Shown here one piece after another: positions 24,051 to 33,778 of a DNA stretch of 64,000 nucleotides. Origin of the DNA: Clostridiales bacterium 1_7_47FAA (GTDB lineage: Bacteria > Bacillota > Clostridia > Lachnospirales > Lachnospiraceae). The notes below the pieces were generated by a model that saw only the letters and a list, made by a program, of their open reading frames with translations, was not told the origin of the DNA and made no database searches. The translations under genes and the position numbers were made by a program. Every line of letters begins with the position of its first letter. Within the stretch, counting starts at the first letter, position 1. The stretch is taken from assembly GCA_000155435.1 (NCBI GenBank), contig DS990260.1, positions 1,762,515-1,826,514 on the forward strand, in the 5' to 3' direction.

Positions 24051-25757
24051 TCAATACCAGTTCACGTCCACCACAACAATTTCCGGTTTATTATTAATCC
24101 TCGGGAAGGGATGGCTCTGACCAAGGCCCCTGCTGATAATGACAACCGATTCATTTATCTCATGCTGTCCTTCTGTAAGAGGCGGGAAAAAGCCCTGTTC
24201 CGTGGCATAGACACCTCCCAGATAAGGAATCCGGACCATCCCTCCATGGGCGTGTCCGCAGAGGGCCAGGTCAACCGGCATGTCCTCCAGTTCCCCCATG
24301 AAATACTCCGGATAGTGCACCAGCAGCAGCTTGAACTCCTCACTCCTGACATATTCATCCATAAACCGCTTCCCGCCGTACTCCACGTAATTGTAAGGTT
24401 CGTTAATCAAACCGGCAATATAGATGTCATTGGTATTTACCTGAATCATTTCCGCATCGTTAAAGAGCATGTGCACACCTGTTTGTTCAATATCATCCCG
24501 TATTTTGGTCTTGCGGTGCGCATAGTCCACCAGTTCGTGGTTGCCCATCACATAATACACATCGGTTATTTCTACCAGCTGCCTGCACAGATCCAGGACC
24601 ACATGATAGTCATCATTATGTTCCATATTCATGTCCCCGGTAATGGCAATGATATCCGGCTCCAGTCGCTTCACCCTTGCAACAAGTTCCTGGTTATTTT
24701 CCCCGAATTCCTTAAGGTGTAGGTCCGACAGCTGTACAATACGGAACCCTTCCCTGACCTTCTCCGACTTGACATGATAAAAGGAAAGTTCCAGCGTATC
24801 CTGGTCCGACATTATTTTCTGCCACACAGCCGCCAGGGCCAATAAGGCTACAATGCCAATCATGACTCTTTTTAAAATGCGGCCCAGCTTCCCCATACGC
24901 CCCTTGCCCAGCACAAAACCAGGATTTACAAAGAACAGCCTGACTGCGTACAGGATGCTTTCCGGGTACCGGTGCGCCTGTTTCCATAATCTCCAGCAGA
25001 TTTCATTCAGCAGGTTGGTGCGGGCTGCCCTGTTCTGTTTGAAATCCTTTTTATATTTTTTATATACCTTCTGGTATCCGCGGATTCCCCGCATCGGATC
25101 AGAGGTAATCCGCTCCCCCTTGTGCACCCTCATATTGAATAGGGGGACATCTATCCCTGCTGCCTTATACCGTTTCAGGATCCGCAGCCACATCTCGTAG
25201 TCCTGCCTTGCCGGGAAGCCCACATCAAACATTCCGCAGTCATCGAATACGGTTCTCCTGACAACGGCCTGGGAAGTGGTTCCGATTGTGTCATTTTCAA
25301 GCATCCCGTTAAAATCAGGCTCCTCCTTAAACGTTCCTTCCTGGTGGTATAAACGCCTGTTCCCTATATCGCCGTCATTAAACACATATCCCTGGCAGAA
25401 CACCAGCCCTACCCCGGGATCCTCAAAGCACGGGATCTGCATGGCAAGCTTTTCCGGTTCCCATAAATCATCGTCGTCCAGAAACGCAATGAACTCCCCA
25501 TGGCTGGCCATGATTCCCGTATTCCTTGCTGCCTGTGCACCGGAATTATGAGGCTGCTTTATGTATATGATTTCCGGGTATGCCTTCAGTCCCTCCTCAA
25601 TCCGGAGGGTATATTCCCCGTTCCCTCCGTTATCATCTACCACTATGATTTCCACAGGGACGTATGTCTGGGACAGCACACTGTCAAGCGCTTCCTTCAG
25701 CATGGTGAATTCCCGTTTATATGTGGTGATTATTACACTGACCAAACCTGCTTCCAT
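24051..25757 (-). CDS. GT2 glycosyltransferase fused to a membrane-anchored metallophosphoesterase
   Basis: The 568-residue frame is uninterrupted. Residues 1-240 are a GT2 domain: SVIITTYKREFTMLKEALDS, IIVVDDNGG, FLDDDDLWE at 92-100 and RQDYEMWLRI. After a basic helix, residues 297-315 (RVMIGIVALLALAAVWQKI) form one membrane segment. Residues 325-568 are a calcineurin-like phosphoesterase with all metal motifs: D345-x-H347 (LSDLH), G374-D375, G405-N406-H407-E408, H491 and G501-H-A-H504. Positive charges before the segment suggest that the GT2 part is inside and the phosphoesterase outside the membrane. YkuE/LpxG-like phosphoesterases usually stand alone with this same N-terminal anchor, so this looks like a true gene fusion. 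The outer domain might cleave lipid-linked pyrophosphate or phosphodiesters; this is inference. Confidence 0.88.
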   Translation of the reverse strand: MEAGLVSVIITTYKREFTMLKEALDSVLSQTYVPVEIIVVDDNGGNGEYTLRIEEGLKAYPEIIYIKQPHNSGAQAARNTGIMASHGEFIAFLDDDDLWEPEKLAMQIPCFEDPGVGLVFCQGYVFNDGDIGNRRLYHQEGTFKEEPDFNGMLENDTIGTTSQAVVRRTVFDDCGMFDVGFPARQDYEMWLRILKRYKAAGIDVPLFNMRVHKGERITSDPMRGIRGYQKVYKKYKKDFKQNRAARTNLLNEICWRLWKQAHRYPESILYAVRLFFVNPGFVLGKGRMGKLGRILKRVMIGIVALLALAAVWQKIMSDQDTLELSFYHVKSEKVREGFRIVQLSDLHLKEFGENNQELVARVKRLEPDIIAITGDMNMEHNDDYHVVLDLCRQLVEITDVYYVMGNHELVDYAHRKTKIRDDIEQTGVHMLFNDAEMIQVNTNDIYIAGLINEPYNYVEYGGKRFMDEYVRSEEFKLLLVHYPEYFMGELEDMPVDLALCGHAHGGMVRIPYLGGVYATEQGFFPPLTEGQHEINESVVIISRGLGQSHPFPRINNKPEIVVVDVNWY

Positions 25758-25760
25758 TGT

Positions 25761-27560
25761 CTAACCTATTGTTATCCCTTCCATCTCATAAGCTTTTGAA
25801 ATAAGTTTGTTAATCTGATAAATCCCTGTCTTCTTTGAATCCGCAATCCTGGCCTTCATCTCAATCATGACCCCTGGATTCCCATCGTTAAAGTGTTTAA
25901 TGGCCTCGCTTAACAGGCTCACCATGAATTCCGCTTTTCCATAGGTACAGTTATCAAGCAGGCACAGGAACTGGTTCGCCCCATTATAGCCAATAAATCC
26001 ATATTCCTTTGACAGTGATTTTAATATGTTTCCAATTTCTTCCAGAACCTTGTCGCCTGCGGAATACCCGATGGTGCGGTTGACCTCCTTCAGGTTTTCA
26101 ACGGAAAGCACCACACAGGTAAAGGTTCCCAGCGCCCCTCTTTTCTTAATCTTCTCAATCCGTTCATCGCAGCTGAGCCTGCTTGGAAGCCTGGTCTTCC
26201 TGTCCACATATAAAGTGTATTCCACAATATCACCGATACGGCCGATGAGGATTGCCCCGCAGCATCCGATGCCGAAGAACAGGACAAACGCCATTGTCAT
26301 ATAAAGCTTCAGGTTCAGCTGCGCATATGCATCCACACTGTTCTGCATTGCAATATTCTTACTGACCAGATAGCTGTTATATTCCCTCCCGGTCCGGGCC
26401 ACAATCCCATAAAGGGAATCCATCCTGTCTGCCACAAGGCGGATACGGCCCTCCAGCATTTCATTGCTCAAAGACAAGGCTGCCCCGGTATTGTCCTGAA
26501 AGCATTGGAGGATATACTTTTTTTCCTCAATCTGCTGTTCCAGGCTGAATATCTCTTTGTTATAATCCACATAATGGGATATCAATGTATCATATGTATT
26601 CTCACTGTAGAAGATATTCCCCTCCTCATCCCTTCTCTCATAGATATCCTGAAGGATGATGGAGTTGGCGGTTTCCGCACCTTTCGTATCCGTGCTGTAT
26701 TCCTGGGCTTCCAGGATTTTCGGATTATACTGCCCTATGGTAAGAAGCAGCTCGTCCGACTGTGCCTTCATCTTTTCCAGCTGGATCTGAAGGCTCTGGA
26801 TTTCATCATTGGTTTTTTCAACCAGGACCGCCCTGTCCTTGGTCTTACGACCCGAAAGCACGTCCACATACAGCCGGTCCAGGCTTACTTCCTCCAGCAG
26901 CTGGTAGGATGTAATCAAATCATAAAAGCTGTATCCTGTCCTGGAAGAACGGAAGCTTGCCTGGTTGCTGTTTAGATACTCCAGTATCTCACCGATGGAC
27001 TGTTTCATGATATCGATGCTCTCAATGTAATCGTAATTACCCTTACCTATATTTTCCACATTGTTGGGTATGACTGCCTTTGCGACATACTTTTCACTGT
27101 AAAAATCAAAATAGCTGCTGAGGACCGTGTTCAGCATGTTTTTGGCAAAATCCTCAGAATAGTCCTTTCCCACGGAAAAGGATATGTAATAGTCCGTGGG
27201 GGACTCTTCATACTCCTCCCCCTCCTTCAGGATGGCTTCCTTGCGCTTTTGCTCCTCATCCGAAATAATGGGTTCAACTTTAATCCTGCTCCTCACAAAA
27301 TCCACGCTGACATTGCTTTCCAATTTTTCAATTGCATCCGCCACCACATTGGGGGAGTATATTTCACTGACATCGATGTCCGTTCCTGACGGGGTCTTTC
27401 CGCTTTTAGCATCTGTATTCGTATAGGAAATGATTGCGTAGGCAGTGTATACCTGCTGCCGGCTGAAATAACCATAAAAAATAATGCCGCCCAGGACCGT
27501 GCACAAAGCAATCAGGTATTTCCAATTGCTTACATATCGAACAATCTGGAATTCTTTCAC
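25761..27560 (-). CDS. Wzz-type polysaccharide co-polymerase fused to a degenerate GGDEF domain
   Basis: The start is GTG 27560, overlapping the stop of the preceding Wzz-like gene. The 599-residue protein has membrane segments at about 13-31 and 419-441, with a long, largely helical extracytoplasmic domain between (coiled-coil about 240-275 and 330-375), the layout of chain-length regulators. Residues 451-599 form a cytoplasmic GGDEF-like domain: DRKTRLPSR replaces DxLTGLxNR, SVENLKEVNRTIGYSAGDKV is well kept, but the active-site loop reads GYNGANQFL instead of GGDEF. It is probably catalytically dead and may bind GTP or relay c-di-GMP state. The proline-rich motif usual near the second segment of Wzz is not obvious. 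This links polymer length to signalling by hypothesis. Confidence 0.85.
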   Translation of the reverse strand: MKEFQIVRYVSNWKYLIALCTVLGGIIFYGYFSRQQVYTAYAIISYTNTDAKSGKTPSGTDIDVSEIYSPNVVADAIEKLESNVSVDFVRSRIKVEPIISDEEQKRKEAILKEGEEYEESPTDYYISFSVGKDYSEDFAKNMLNTVLSSYFDFYSEKYVAKAVIPNNVENIGKGNYDYIESIDIMKQSIGEILEYLNSNQASFRSSRTGYSFYDLITSYQLLEEVSLDRLYVDVLSGRKTKDRAVLVEKTNDEIQSLQIQLEKMKAQSDELLLTIGQYNPKILEAQEYSTDTKGAETANSIILQDIYERRDEEGNIFYSENTYDTLISHYVDYNKEIFSLEQQIEEKKYILQCFQDNTGAALSLSNEMLEGRIRLVADRMDSLYGIVARTGREYNSYLVSKNIAMQNSVDAYAQLNLKLYMTMAFVLFFGIGCCGAILIGRIGDIVEYTLYVDRKTRLPSRLSCDERIEKIKKRGALGTFTCVVLSVENLKEVNRTIGYSAGDKVLEEIGNILKSLSKEYGFIGYNGANQFLCLLDNCTYGKAEFMVSLLSEAIKHFNDGNPGVMIEMKARIADSKKTGIYQINKLISKAYEMEGITIG

Positions 27561-28828
27561 TGCCCGTCCTCCCTTGTACTGCGCTTATTCTCCCTGTACA
27601 TTACGGCCGTTGCCGCCAATGCTGTAAATACCGCTGACAGCAAAACTGCCTTTGTGAAATTCATCCTGGTCATGAGCCCCAACGGATTATCTTTTACCGT
27701 CACATAATCCTTATTTTTATATCTGGAGTATTCCACATCTATCTGCATGGCCTGGTTGGACACATTCTTTAATTCCGCGTCAATCTTCCATATCATTTCA
27801 TCGGCCTTTTTAAGATCGGATGCCTGATTATCCGATCCCTTAATATGGTCAATGATGGACTGCCTGTTTTTTATATCCGCCCGTTTCTTTTCAGCGGTTT
27901 CCTCCGCGCCCACTGCATTTTCCGCCAGATGGTCAATCCCCGTCTTTGTCTTGGACATATAGAAATCCTGATTCCTGTCAACCGACGGGACCAGCACAAC
28001 CCCGGTCAGCTTGGGGTCATATTGCTCGATGCAGCGTTTATAAAGGTTATATGTCTTTGTATTGAGGGAATATATGTTGTCATCCTTATAATTTTTATAA
28101 TCCAGCAGTTCAACATAGGACTGGCGCTCTTTATAAAGGCCTTTCTCGGTAACAAATGAACGGAAATTAGACAGGTTGATACGCAGCAGGTTATCGACCT
28201 TGGCCCTGATATCCTGGAATGTGATGCCCCCGTCCGAGACAAAGCTTTTGTTCTCCTCAATCCTGCCATTCACATAATTCTTAAGCTGTATCAGTTTGGT
28301 GTTGTAATAACGGGCAATCTGGCGATACTCCAAGCCCTCCGTATCCGCCGGTCTGTACTGGAGGATTGATGTATTGTCCGTATAGTTGTCATAGAAATAT
28401 TCCAGATACGCGTAGGCGACCATCTGAAGCATGGACTGGGCGTCCACGGATTTTAGTTCCTTATTGGAAATATATGTAACCTTGTACTGGGTTGCGATGT
28501 AATCCCTTCCGCTTTTCACCGGTACCTGGATGGTTATGTTCTCCCCCAGTTCTTCCGGGCTTATCTCCGTGACCCCGGCAAGCTCAAGCGCCCTTTCAAG
28601 CACTGCCTCTGACTTGATTTCATATGCATTGAAACGTGAACCATTGGGATTCAGCCCTTTGGACGCCCTTTCATAGTTATATGCAAACCAGATGGTTGAG
28701 GCTTGGAAGCTGCTTATGTAGAATCTGCATCCCAGGCCCAGCGTGACAATGGCCATGCACAGCATCAGTTTCCATTTATAGGTACGGAATGTATTTATGA
28801 TTAAGAATACATTGCCTTTATGACTCAT
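27557..28828 (-). CDS. Wzz-type chain-length determinant/polysaccharide co-polymerase
   Basis: The 423-residue protein has one membrane segment near the N-terminus (KLMLCMAIVTLGLGCRFYIS, about 17-36) and one near the C-terminus (AVLLSAVFTALAATAVMY). A long helical external domain lies between. A NPLGLMTRMNFTKAVLLSA stretch before the second segment recalls the proline-containing motif of the family. Such proteins control polymer length together with Wzy and in Gram-positives often work with a tyrosine kinase; no kinase gene is seen here. The ATG overlaps the stop of the polymerase-like gene (ATGA), and its own stop overlaps the GTG of the Wzz-GGDEF fusion. The tandem pair may form a hetero-oligomer. 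Confidence 0.82.
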   Translation of the reverse strand: MSHKGNVFLIINTFRTYKWKLMLCMAIVTLGLGCRFYISSFQASTIWFAYNYERASKGLNPNGSRFNAYEIKSEAVLERALELAGVTEISPEELGENITIQVPVKSGRDYIATQYKVTYISNKELKSVDAQSMLQMVAYAYLEYFYDNYTDNTSILQYRPADTEGLEYRQIARYYNTKLIQLKNYVNGRIEENKSFVSDGGITFQDIRAKVDNLLRINLSNFRSFVTEKGLYKERQSYVELLDYKNYKDDNIYSLNTKTYNLYKRCIEQYDPKLTGVVLVPSVDRNQDFYMSKTKTGIDHLAENAVGAEETAEKKRADIKNRQSIIDHIKGSDNQASDLKKADEMIWKIDAELKNVSNQAMQIDVEYSRYKNKDYVTVKDNPLGLMTRMNFTKAVLLSAVFTALAATAVMYRENKRSTREDGQ

Positions 28829-29983
28829 AAGCTGCCCTCCTCCTGAACCAGTCTGTGTTCATCCACATATGCAATAACCGTAATGTGTGCCACTATGTTA
28901 ATTGAATAATAAAAGAAGGTATTATCCGTAAGGTATGTAATGAATGTGTATATGACCGTCAGAAGCATGAATCCGGATGCCCTGGAACCGAATTTTTTCT
29001 TCACAGCGGAAACTTTATACCAGGTATTGCTCCACAGCCAGTAGATGAATCCCCAAAAACCCAATTCGATGAAATGTGTCATTATATCATTGTGGGCCAT
29101 GCCCGGGACATAGGTGCCCACCCCTGTTGTCTTATAATCGTTCCTGATTTTAAAGATATAACGGATTCCATATCCCAGGAATGCGGGAGACATCTCATAG
29201 TATTCTTTAAAGAAGTCATATAAATACCCCCTGCTCATGGTGTCAATCCCAAAGTAATCCATAAGCGGCTGGTACCAGCCCTTTTTAATCAGATACAGGT
29301 ACAGGTACGAAAAAATAAACATTCCTGACACAATAACGGCCAGGAATGCGGTCTTCATTCTCTCAGACACAGCGTCATATATGATTCCCACCAATAACGC
29401 TGCCAGGATAGCCAGCACATCGATTCTCTTTAATCCGGTGGAAAAGAAAAATGCCGCGCATATGAATTCCACAACATACCACTGCTTATTCCTGGCACAG
29501 TACAGATAATACATCACAAACACACCCAGCCCCTGGGTCAGGTCATGCAGTTCCATCTTCCTCATGATTGGGCCTGTTGTATCCGCAAAGGTAGTAATCA
29601 ACGCGATATATTCCGACAGGAAGCTTCCGGCTCCATGGTTCCTGATAAGGTCCAGCAAAATCACAAAAACCGTTGCGCAGGACGCGTACAGCATATACGA
29701 AACAGTCTTCTTCCCAAACATATAATAGCCCGATGCCGATTATCGGGACCATCATGATCATTGAGACGGAATATAGGAACCGTATCCTTTGGAAGTCCGC
29801 CGTAACCAGGATCCATAAGAGTCCCATGCCAATCACCAGGACGTCCGCCACGTAACGGATTCCCACCGGCAATACCGGCAGGCCGCCGTTATATTCAGCG
29901 GTGGCGTAAAATGCAGCAGTCATTATCAGGAAAAAAGCTGCTGCCATACACTTTTTTACAATTTCATTTTTCCTTATATCCAA
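28825..29983 (-). pseudogene. O-antigen polymerase/ligase-like membrane protein (Wzy), frameshifted
   Basis: Two overlapping frames together make one polytopic protein. The first, from ATG 29983, encodes MDIRKNEIVKKCMAAAFFLI and four hydrophobic stretches up to MMVPIIGIG. The second begins in the same place with MFGKKTVSYMLYASC and continues to 28825 with segments and an AHNDIMTHFIELGFWGFIYW motif typical of the Wzy/WaaL external loop. Removing one base in the CCC run at 29729-29731 joins them smoothly into about 385 residues, a normal Wzy size. As written, the protein would be split in two. It is either a sequencing error, a phase-variable or a broken gene. Location just upstream of two Wzz-like genes fits a polymerase. 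Confidence 0.75.
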
Positions 29984-29987
29984 AGAA

Positions 29988-31025
29988 TCACCTGATTCGT
30001 TTATATGCTTTCCAAAAACATCCCAACAGAAAAAAGGACGGTATGTTATAGGTCAGGAATAGTATGGCTGCGTATCCCCTGCTCTTTTTCAAGATTCGTT
30101 TATAGCTGTCCTTACCCAGATACCTGGCATAGGCTGTGTGCCTTATCAGCTGTTCCCACTGCGCTTTCTTCTGTTTCCTGTCCGCGTTCCAACTGGGGTT
30201 AAGGTAATACAGGCGGAGGATTTCACAGTAATTCCTTGCGGCCTTAAATTCAAAGGCCCGGGCCCAGTCCTCTGATTTCCCCTGGATATACTGATATAAC
30301 ACTTTGTTAAACTCCAATATATATTCCTGGATGGCAGGGTTGAACCGGTTGCAGATGGACTGCGGGTTCTTCCGGTAATGATAAACCACCTGGTCCATGA
30401 CGCCCAGACTGGGAGTGGCATCCAGGAAATACAGATTAAACATGGTATCCTGCATCCTGCGAAGCTGGGGAAGGAAACGCAGATGGTTTTTTTTAAGGAA
30501 CTCCACCCTGAAAAATTGGGTGCAGACCGATCCGAAACAGCATGGCAGGCTGTTATAGGAATGGTCCAGCAAACCCAGTCCGATTCTCTCCTTATCCATG
30601 ATATCCAGGGTCTGGAAGCCTGCCCCCCCGTATCCATATGGTGTGGAGGTATTGGGCAGGTCCTCCTGATAAGCCACGTACAGAATATCCGGACTGTATT
30701 TCCACAGTATGGCTGCTGCACTTGAGAGTGCGTTTATCTCAATCCAGTCATCCGGGTCAATAAAATATAACCATTCGCCCCCCGCCCTGCGTATGCCTTC
30801 ATTTCTCGCCTCGGATACTCCCCGGTTCTCCTGATGGATGACCATGATCCGCGGATCCTTTTGTTGGTACCAGTCACATATCCTGCCGATATCCGTAGTC
30901 GAACCGTCATCAATCAGGATTACCTCATATTCACCTTCATAATCCTGGTTCAGGATGGAATCCATACACTCATGAAAATATGCAGGTTCCGTGTTAAACA
31001 CAGGAACGATAAGAGAAAATTTCAT
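29988..31025 (-). CDS. GT2 family glycosyltransferase
   Basis: A GT-A enzyme of 345 residues. It starts MKFSLIVPVFNTEPAYFHEC, has the nucleotide-binding acid motif VILIDDGSTTDIG and the metal motif YFIDPDDWIE, with the ENRGVSEARNEGIRRAGG loop between. The C-terminal region (about 240-345) is rich in aromatic and basic residues and ends with a hydrophobic stretch (YAAILFLTYNIPSFFLLG) that may touch the membrane. The role is addition of a sugar in repeat-unit assembly. Spacing to the neighbours is two to four bases on both sides, so it belongs to the operon between the flippase and polymerase genes. Confidence 0.9.
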   Translation of the reverse strand: MKFSLIVPVFNTEPAYFHECMDSILNQDYEGEYEVILIDDGSTTDIGRICDWYQQKDPRIMVIHQENRGVSEARNEGIRRAGGEWLYFIDPDDWIEINALSSAAAILWKYSPDILYVAYQEDLPNTSTPYGYGGAGFQTLDIMDKERIGLGLLDHSYNSLPCCFGSVCTQFFRVEFLKKNHLRFLPQLRRMQDTMFNLYFLDATPSLGVMDQVVYHYRKNPQSICNRFNPAIQEYILEFNKVLYQYIQGKSEDWARAFEFKAARNYCEILRLYYLNPSWNADRKQKKAQWEQLIRHTAYARYLGKDSYKRILKKSRGYAAILFLTYNIPSFFLLGCFWKAYKRIR

Positions 31026-31027
31026 TT

Positions 31028-32572
31028 TTATTTACCTTTCGCATTGACATATTTCATGATTATCCTGCCTGCCAGGTTCCTGCAATAGCCAAATTCCTCT
31101 GTTTTATAAAAAAGGGCTGTGTTCAATGACACTGATACAATCCCCGCCACCATGAAATACACGCACAGCCTGCCATAGGGGGAGGCGGGTATCACCATAT
31201 GGCAAAGGAACCTGCTAATCAGCAGCCCTGCCAGGGCAGCCGCAGATGTTTTCATCAGAAGCCGTTGATAATAGGTCCGGTCCAAATGCAGGAATTCCCG
31301 GTAAAGCAGCCTGGTCTTTAATATGATCTGGATGATTAAGGTACAGGTGGTTCCAAGCATGATTCCAAGTATCCCCCACTTAAGCCCCAGCGCAACGGAG
31401 ACAACCAGGTTTATGCTGCTGCCCAGAATCGATATGTTCTTATCCTTGGCAAACAATCCCGACACCATCATCATCCGCCACAGGGGTTCCCTGACCACAA
31501 AATAAAAGAAATTCACAACAAAGGAAAGCTTTAGGATATCGTCCATGAGATACTCCCTGCCAAACAGGATTTCTACAAAGGGGTCCGACATGCACAGGAT
31601 ACAGGCGGAACAGAATGACGTTACCAGGTAAAGGACAAATGTCATCCTGCAGAGCACCTGATGGCACCGCTCCCTGCTTTCCGATACAGCCAGGTTCCCT
31701 ATGCTTCCTGCCGCTGCATCGGGAATCAGAAGCAATATCCTGCGTACATTTGAAATAATCAGCGAATAATTGGAATACAGGCCAACCTGCAGGGTCCCCA
31801 CCAATACTGATATCAGTATGTTATCCGTGGAATTGGTGATTTTCCCGGACAAGGTACCAATAAAAAGGTGTTTCATATTGGCAAATATCCGGTTCCGTTC
31901 TTCCGTGGGAAGCCGGTCCTTTTTTTTCAAAAAAGGATACTGCCTGTCCGCAATATGGGCAACCGCCGCATTATTGGCCAGGGTGACGCCTACGTCTGAC
32001 AGCAGGTATGCAATAAAATTGTGGGTCAGCATCAAAACCGCCAGATTCGAAACCACTGTAATGACCCGGAACAAGGTATTGGCGGCCGAAATCAGATACA
32101 TCTTCTGATCCGCATCCAGCAGGGTGCGCTTATATGAAAAAAAATAAGAGCCGACTGTCTTAAGCAAAAATATCACATACACAGACCTGAGATATCCAAT
32201 GTCAAACTCCGCGTCCTTAATCAGGCATGATACAAAGGGCAGGAAACATAACCCGGCTCCCAGGATGAATCCGGCTATGAGCCGGTATGCGCTTTTGTAG
32301 AACCACATCAGCTGCGTCAGCTTCTGTTCATCCTGTTCAGACAATGGTTTATAGAGATTATACGTTATGGCGGAACCTACCCCCAGTTCCGCAAGGGATA
32401 AGACGGAAATTACTTCTGTAAACAGACCATTCAGGCTGACCGCCGAAAGTCCCAGGATACGGACCAGGGCAGTTCTGGTAACCATGCTCAAAAGGACGGT
32501 CAGGATTACATTTACCTCGCCGTAAACTATGTTACGGATACTTTTTTCTGTTCTCATATGGACACCAGACAT
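31028..32572 (-). CDS. Wzx-type polysaccharide flippase (MOP superfamily)
   Basis: The 514-residue protein has about 12 to 14 hydrophobic segments and the N-terminal pattern of Wzx proteins: RNIVYGEVNVILTVLLSMVT and LGLSAVSLNGLFTEVISVLS. It should flip the undecaprenyl-linked repeat unit across the membrane. A second start five codons inside (MRTEKS) is possible; AGGA stands close to ATG 32572. The gene lies between a DUF1972-type GT4 gene and a GT2 gene, each within a dozen bases. It is one of two flippases in the window; the other at 53242 serves the second locus. Confidence 0.9.
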   Translation of the reverse strand: MSGVHMRTEKSIRNIVYGEVNVILTVLLSMVTRTALVRILGLSAVSLNGLFTEVISVLSLAELGVGSAITYNLYKPLSEQDEQKLTQLMWFYKSAYRLIAGFILGAGLCFLPFVSCLIKDAEFDIGYLRSVYVIFLLKTVGSYFFSYKRTLLDADQKMYLISAANTLFRVITVVSNLAVLMLTHNFIAYLLSDVGVTLANNAAVAHIADRQYPFLKKKDRLPTEERNRIFANMKHLFIGTLSGKITNSTDNILISVLVGTLQVGLYSNYSLIISNVRRILLLIPDAAAGSIGNLAVSESRERCHQVLCRMTFVLYLVTSFCSACILCMSDPFVEILFGREYLMDDILKLSFVVNFFYFVVREPLWRMMMVSGLFAKDKNISILGSSINLVVSVALGLKWGILGIMLGTTCTLIIQIILKTRLLYREFLHLDRTYYQRLLMKTSAAALAGLLISRFLCHMVIPASPYGRLCVYFMVAGIVSVSLNTALFYKTEEFGYCRNLAGRIIMKYVNAKGK

Positions 32573-32583
32573 ACATTCCTATT

Positions 32584-33717
32584 TTAATTTTTTCCTGCTT
32601 TGTTTTTCCCTGCAACCTGTTCATAGACACGCAAATGCTTACCCACCGCGTAATCCCAGCTGTACTTCTCCCTTACAAATGCAATCTGCCCTTCCCGGTC
32701 ATGGAGGCATCCGTCTTCACTCAGTATCCGTTCAAGGCATGACTGCAGCATGGCAACATTCCCTTTTGGGAAGCTCACGGCGTATCCCCCTGAAACATCA
32801 ACATTTTCCTCAATGTCACTGACCAGGCATTGGACACCGCAGCTCATGGCCTCCAGAAGGCTGATGGACATACCCTCGATGTCGCTGGGCAGCACGTACA
32901 CGCAGCAATTGGACATCAGTTCCTCCAGCACCCGCCCCTGGACAAAGTCGGTAAACAGAATCCTCGGGTCATCCTCAGCCATACCGCGTATCTGCCTTAC
33001 ATATTCATTGTTCCTGGTCAGCCCGCCTGCGATTACCAGCCGCTTATTTGTGTCCATTTTCTTATACGCGCTGATTAGATAATGGAGCCCTTTTTCCGGC
33101 ACCAGCCTGGACAGGAAAAGGATATAGCTGTTCTTTGACAGGTTCCATCTGTGGCTGATTTCCTCCGGCTCATGGCAGGGTATCAGGTTCACGCCGTTGG
33201 GGATATAGATGGTCTCCCGGCCATATGTACGCCTGAAATACTGTTGGTTCCCATTTGACAATACAATCAGGGCATCGGAATAGCGGGCCGCATTCCGCTC
33301 CCCCCACAGGAGGTAGCGGGAGGCAAACCGCCCCCATTTAGCCCTCTGCCAATCCAGTCCATGTATGGTTGATACCACCGGAATCCCAAACAGCCTGGGC
33401 AGGAATGTCATGGCGCAGGGGCCCTCGGCATGGAAGTGCATCACATCATACCGGCCTGTTAGGGCACGCAGCACGGCAAGTACGGAATAGATGAATGCAT
33501 TCAGGGAGGGGGAGGCCAAAGTAGGTATCCTTATGAGCCGTATTCCTTTATACTCCCTCGGCAGGCGGACTGCCCCGGCGCCAAAATCCTGCCACCGGTT
33601 ATAGCAGTCAACCTGATGCCCCATGGCTGTCAGGCGGACCGCCAGCTCCTCCACGGCAATCTCAATTCCGCCTTCCCTGGATGGCACCCGTTTGTGCCCA
33701 ATCATTGCAATCTTCAT
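32584..33717 (-). CDS. GT4 glycosyltransferase with DUF1972-type N-terminus (rhamnosyltransferase-like)
   Basis: The 377-residue protein starts MKIAMIGHKRVPSREGGIEI, followed by AVEELAVRL. This is the distinctive start of DUF1972 glycosyltransferases, some of which are rhamnosyl- or galactosyltransferases in exopolysaccharide loci. It has HFHAEGPCAM and HGLDWQRAKWGRFASRYLL in the acceptor domain. The donor domain carries FLSRLVPEKGLHYLI and the E-x7-E motif in DIEGMSISLLEAMSCGVQ. GGGGAG precedes the ATG. Gene order places it right after the nucleotide-sugar dehydrogenases, so a UDP-sugar made there could be its donor; that is not provable from sequence. Confidence 0.9.
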   Translation of the reverse strand: MKIAMIGHKRVPSREGGIEIAVEELAVRLTAMGHQVDCYNRWQDFGAGAVRLPREYKGIRLIRIPTLASPSLNAFIYSVLAVLRALTGRYDVMHFHAEGPCAMTFLPRLFGIPVVSTIHGLDWQRAKWGRFASRYLLWGERNAARYSDALIVLSNGNQQYFRRTYGRETIYIPNGVNLIPCHEPEEISHRWNLSKNSYILFLSRLVPEKGLHYLISAYKKMDTNKRLVIAGGLTRNNEYVRQIRGMAEDDPRILFTDFVQGRVLEELMSNCCVYVLPSDIEGMSISLLEAMSCGVQCLVSDIEENVDVSGGYAVSFPKGNVAMLQSCLERILSEDGCLHDREGQIAFVREKYSWDYAVGKHLRVYEQVAGKNKAGKN

Positions 33718-33778
33718 GCTGTCCGCTCCCCTTTATCTTGTGCAGTATCCCACGCCTTACCTTATGCGCCCGGGATAC

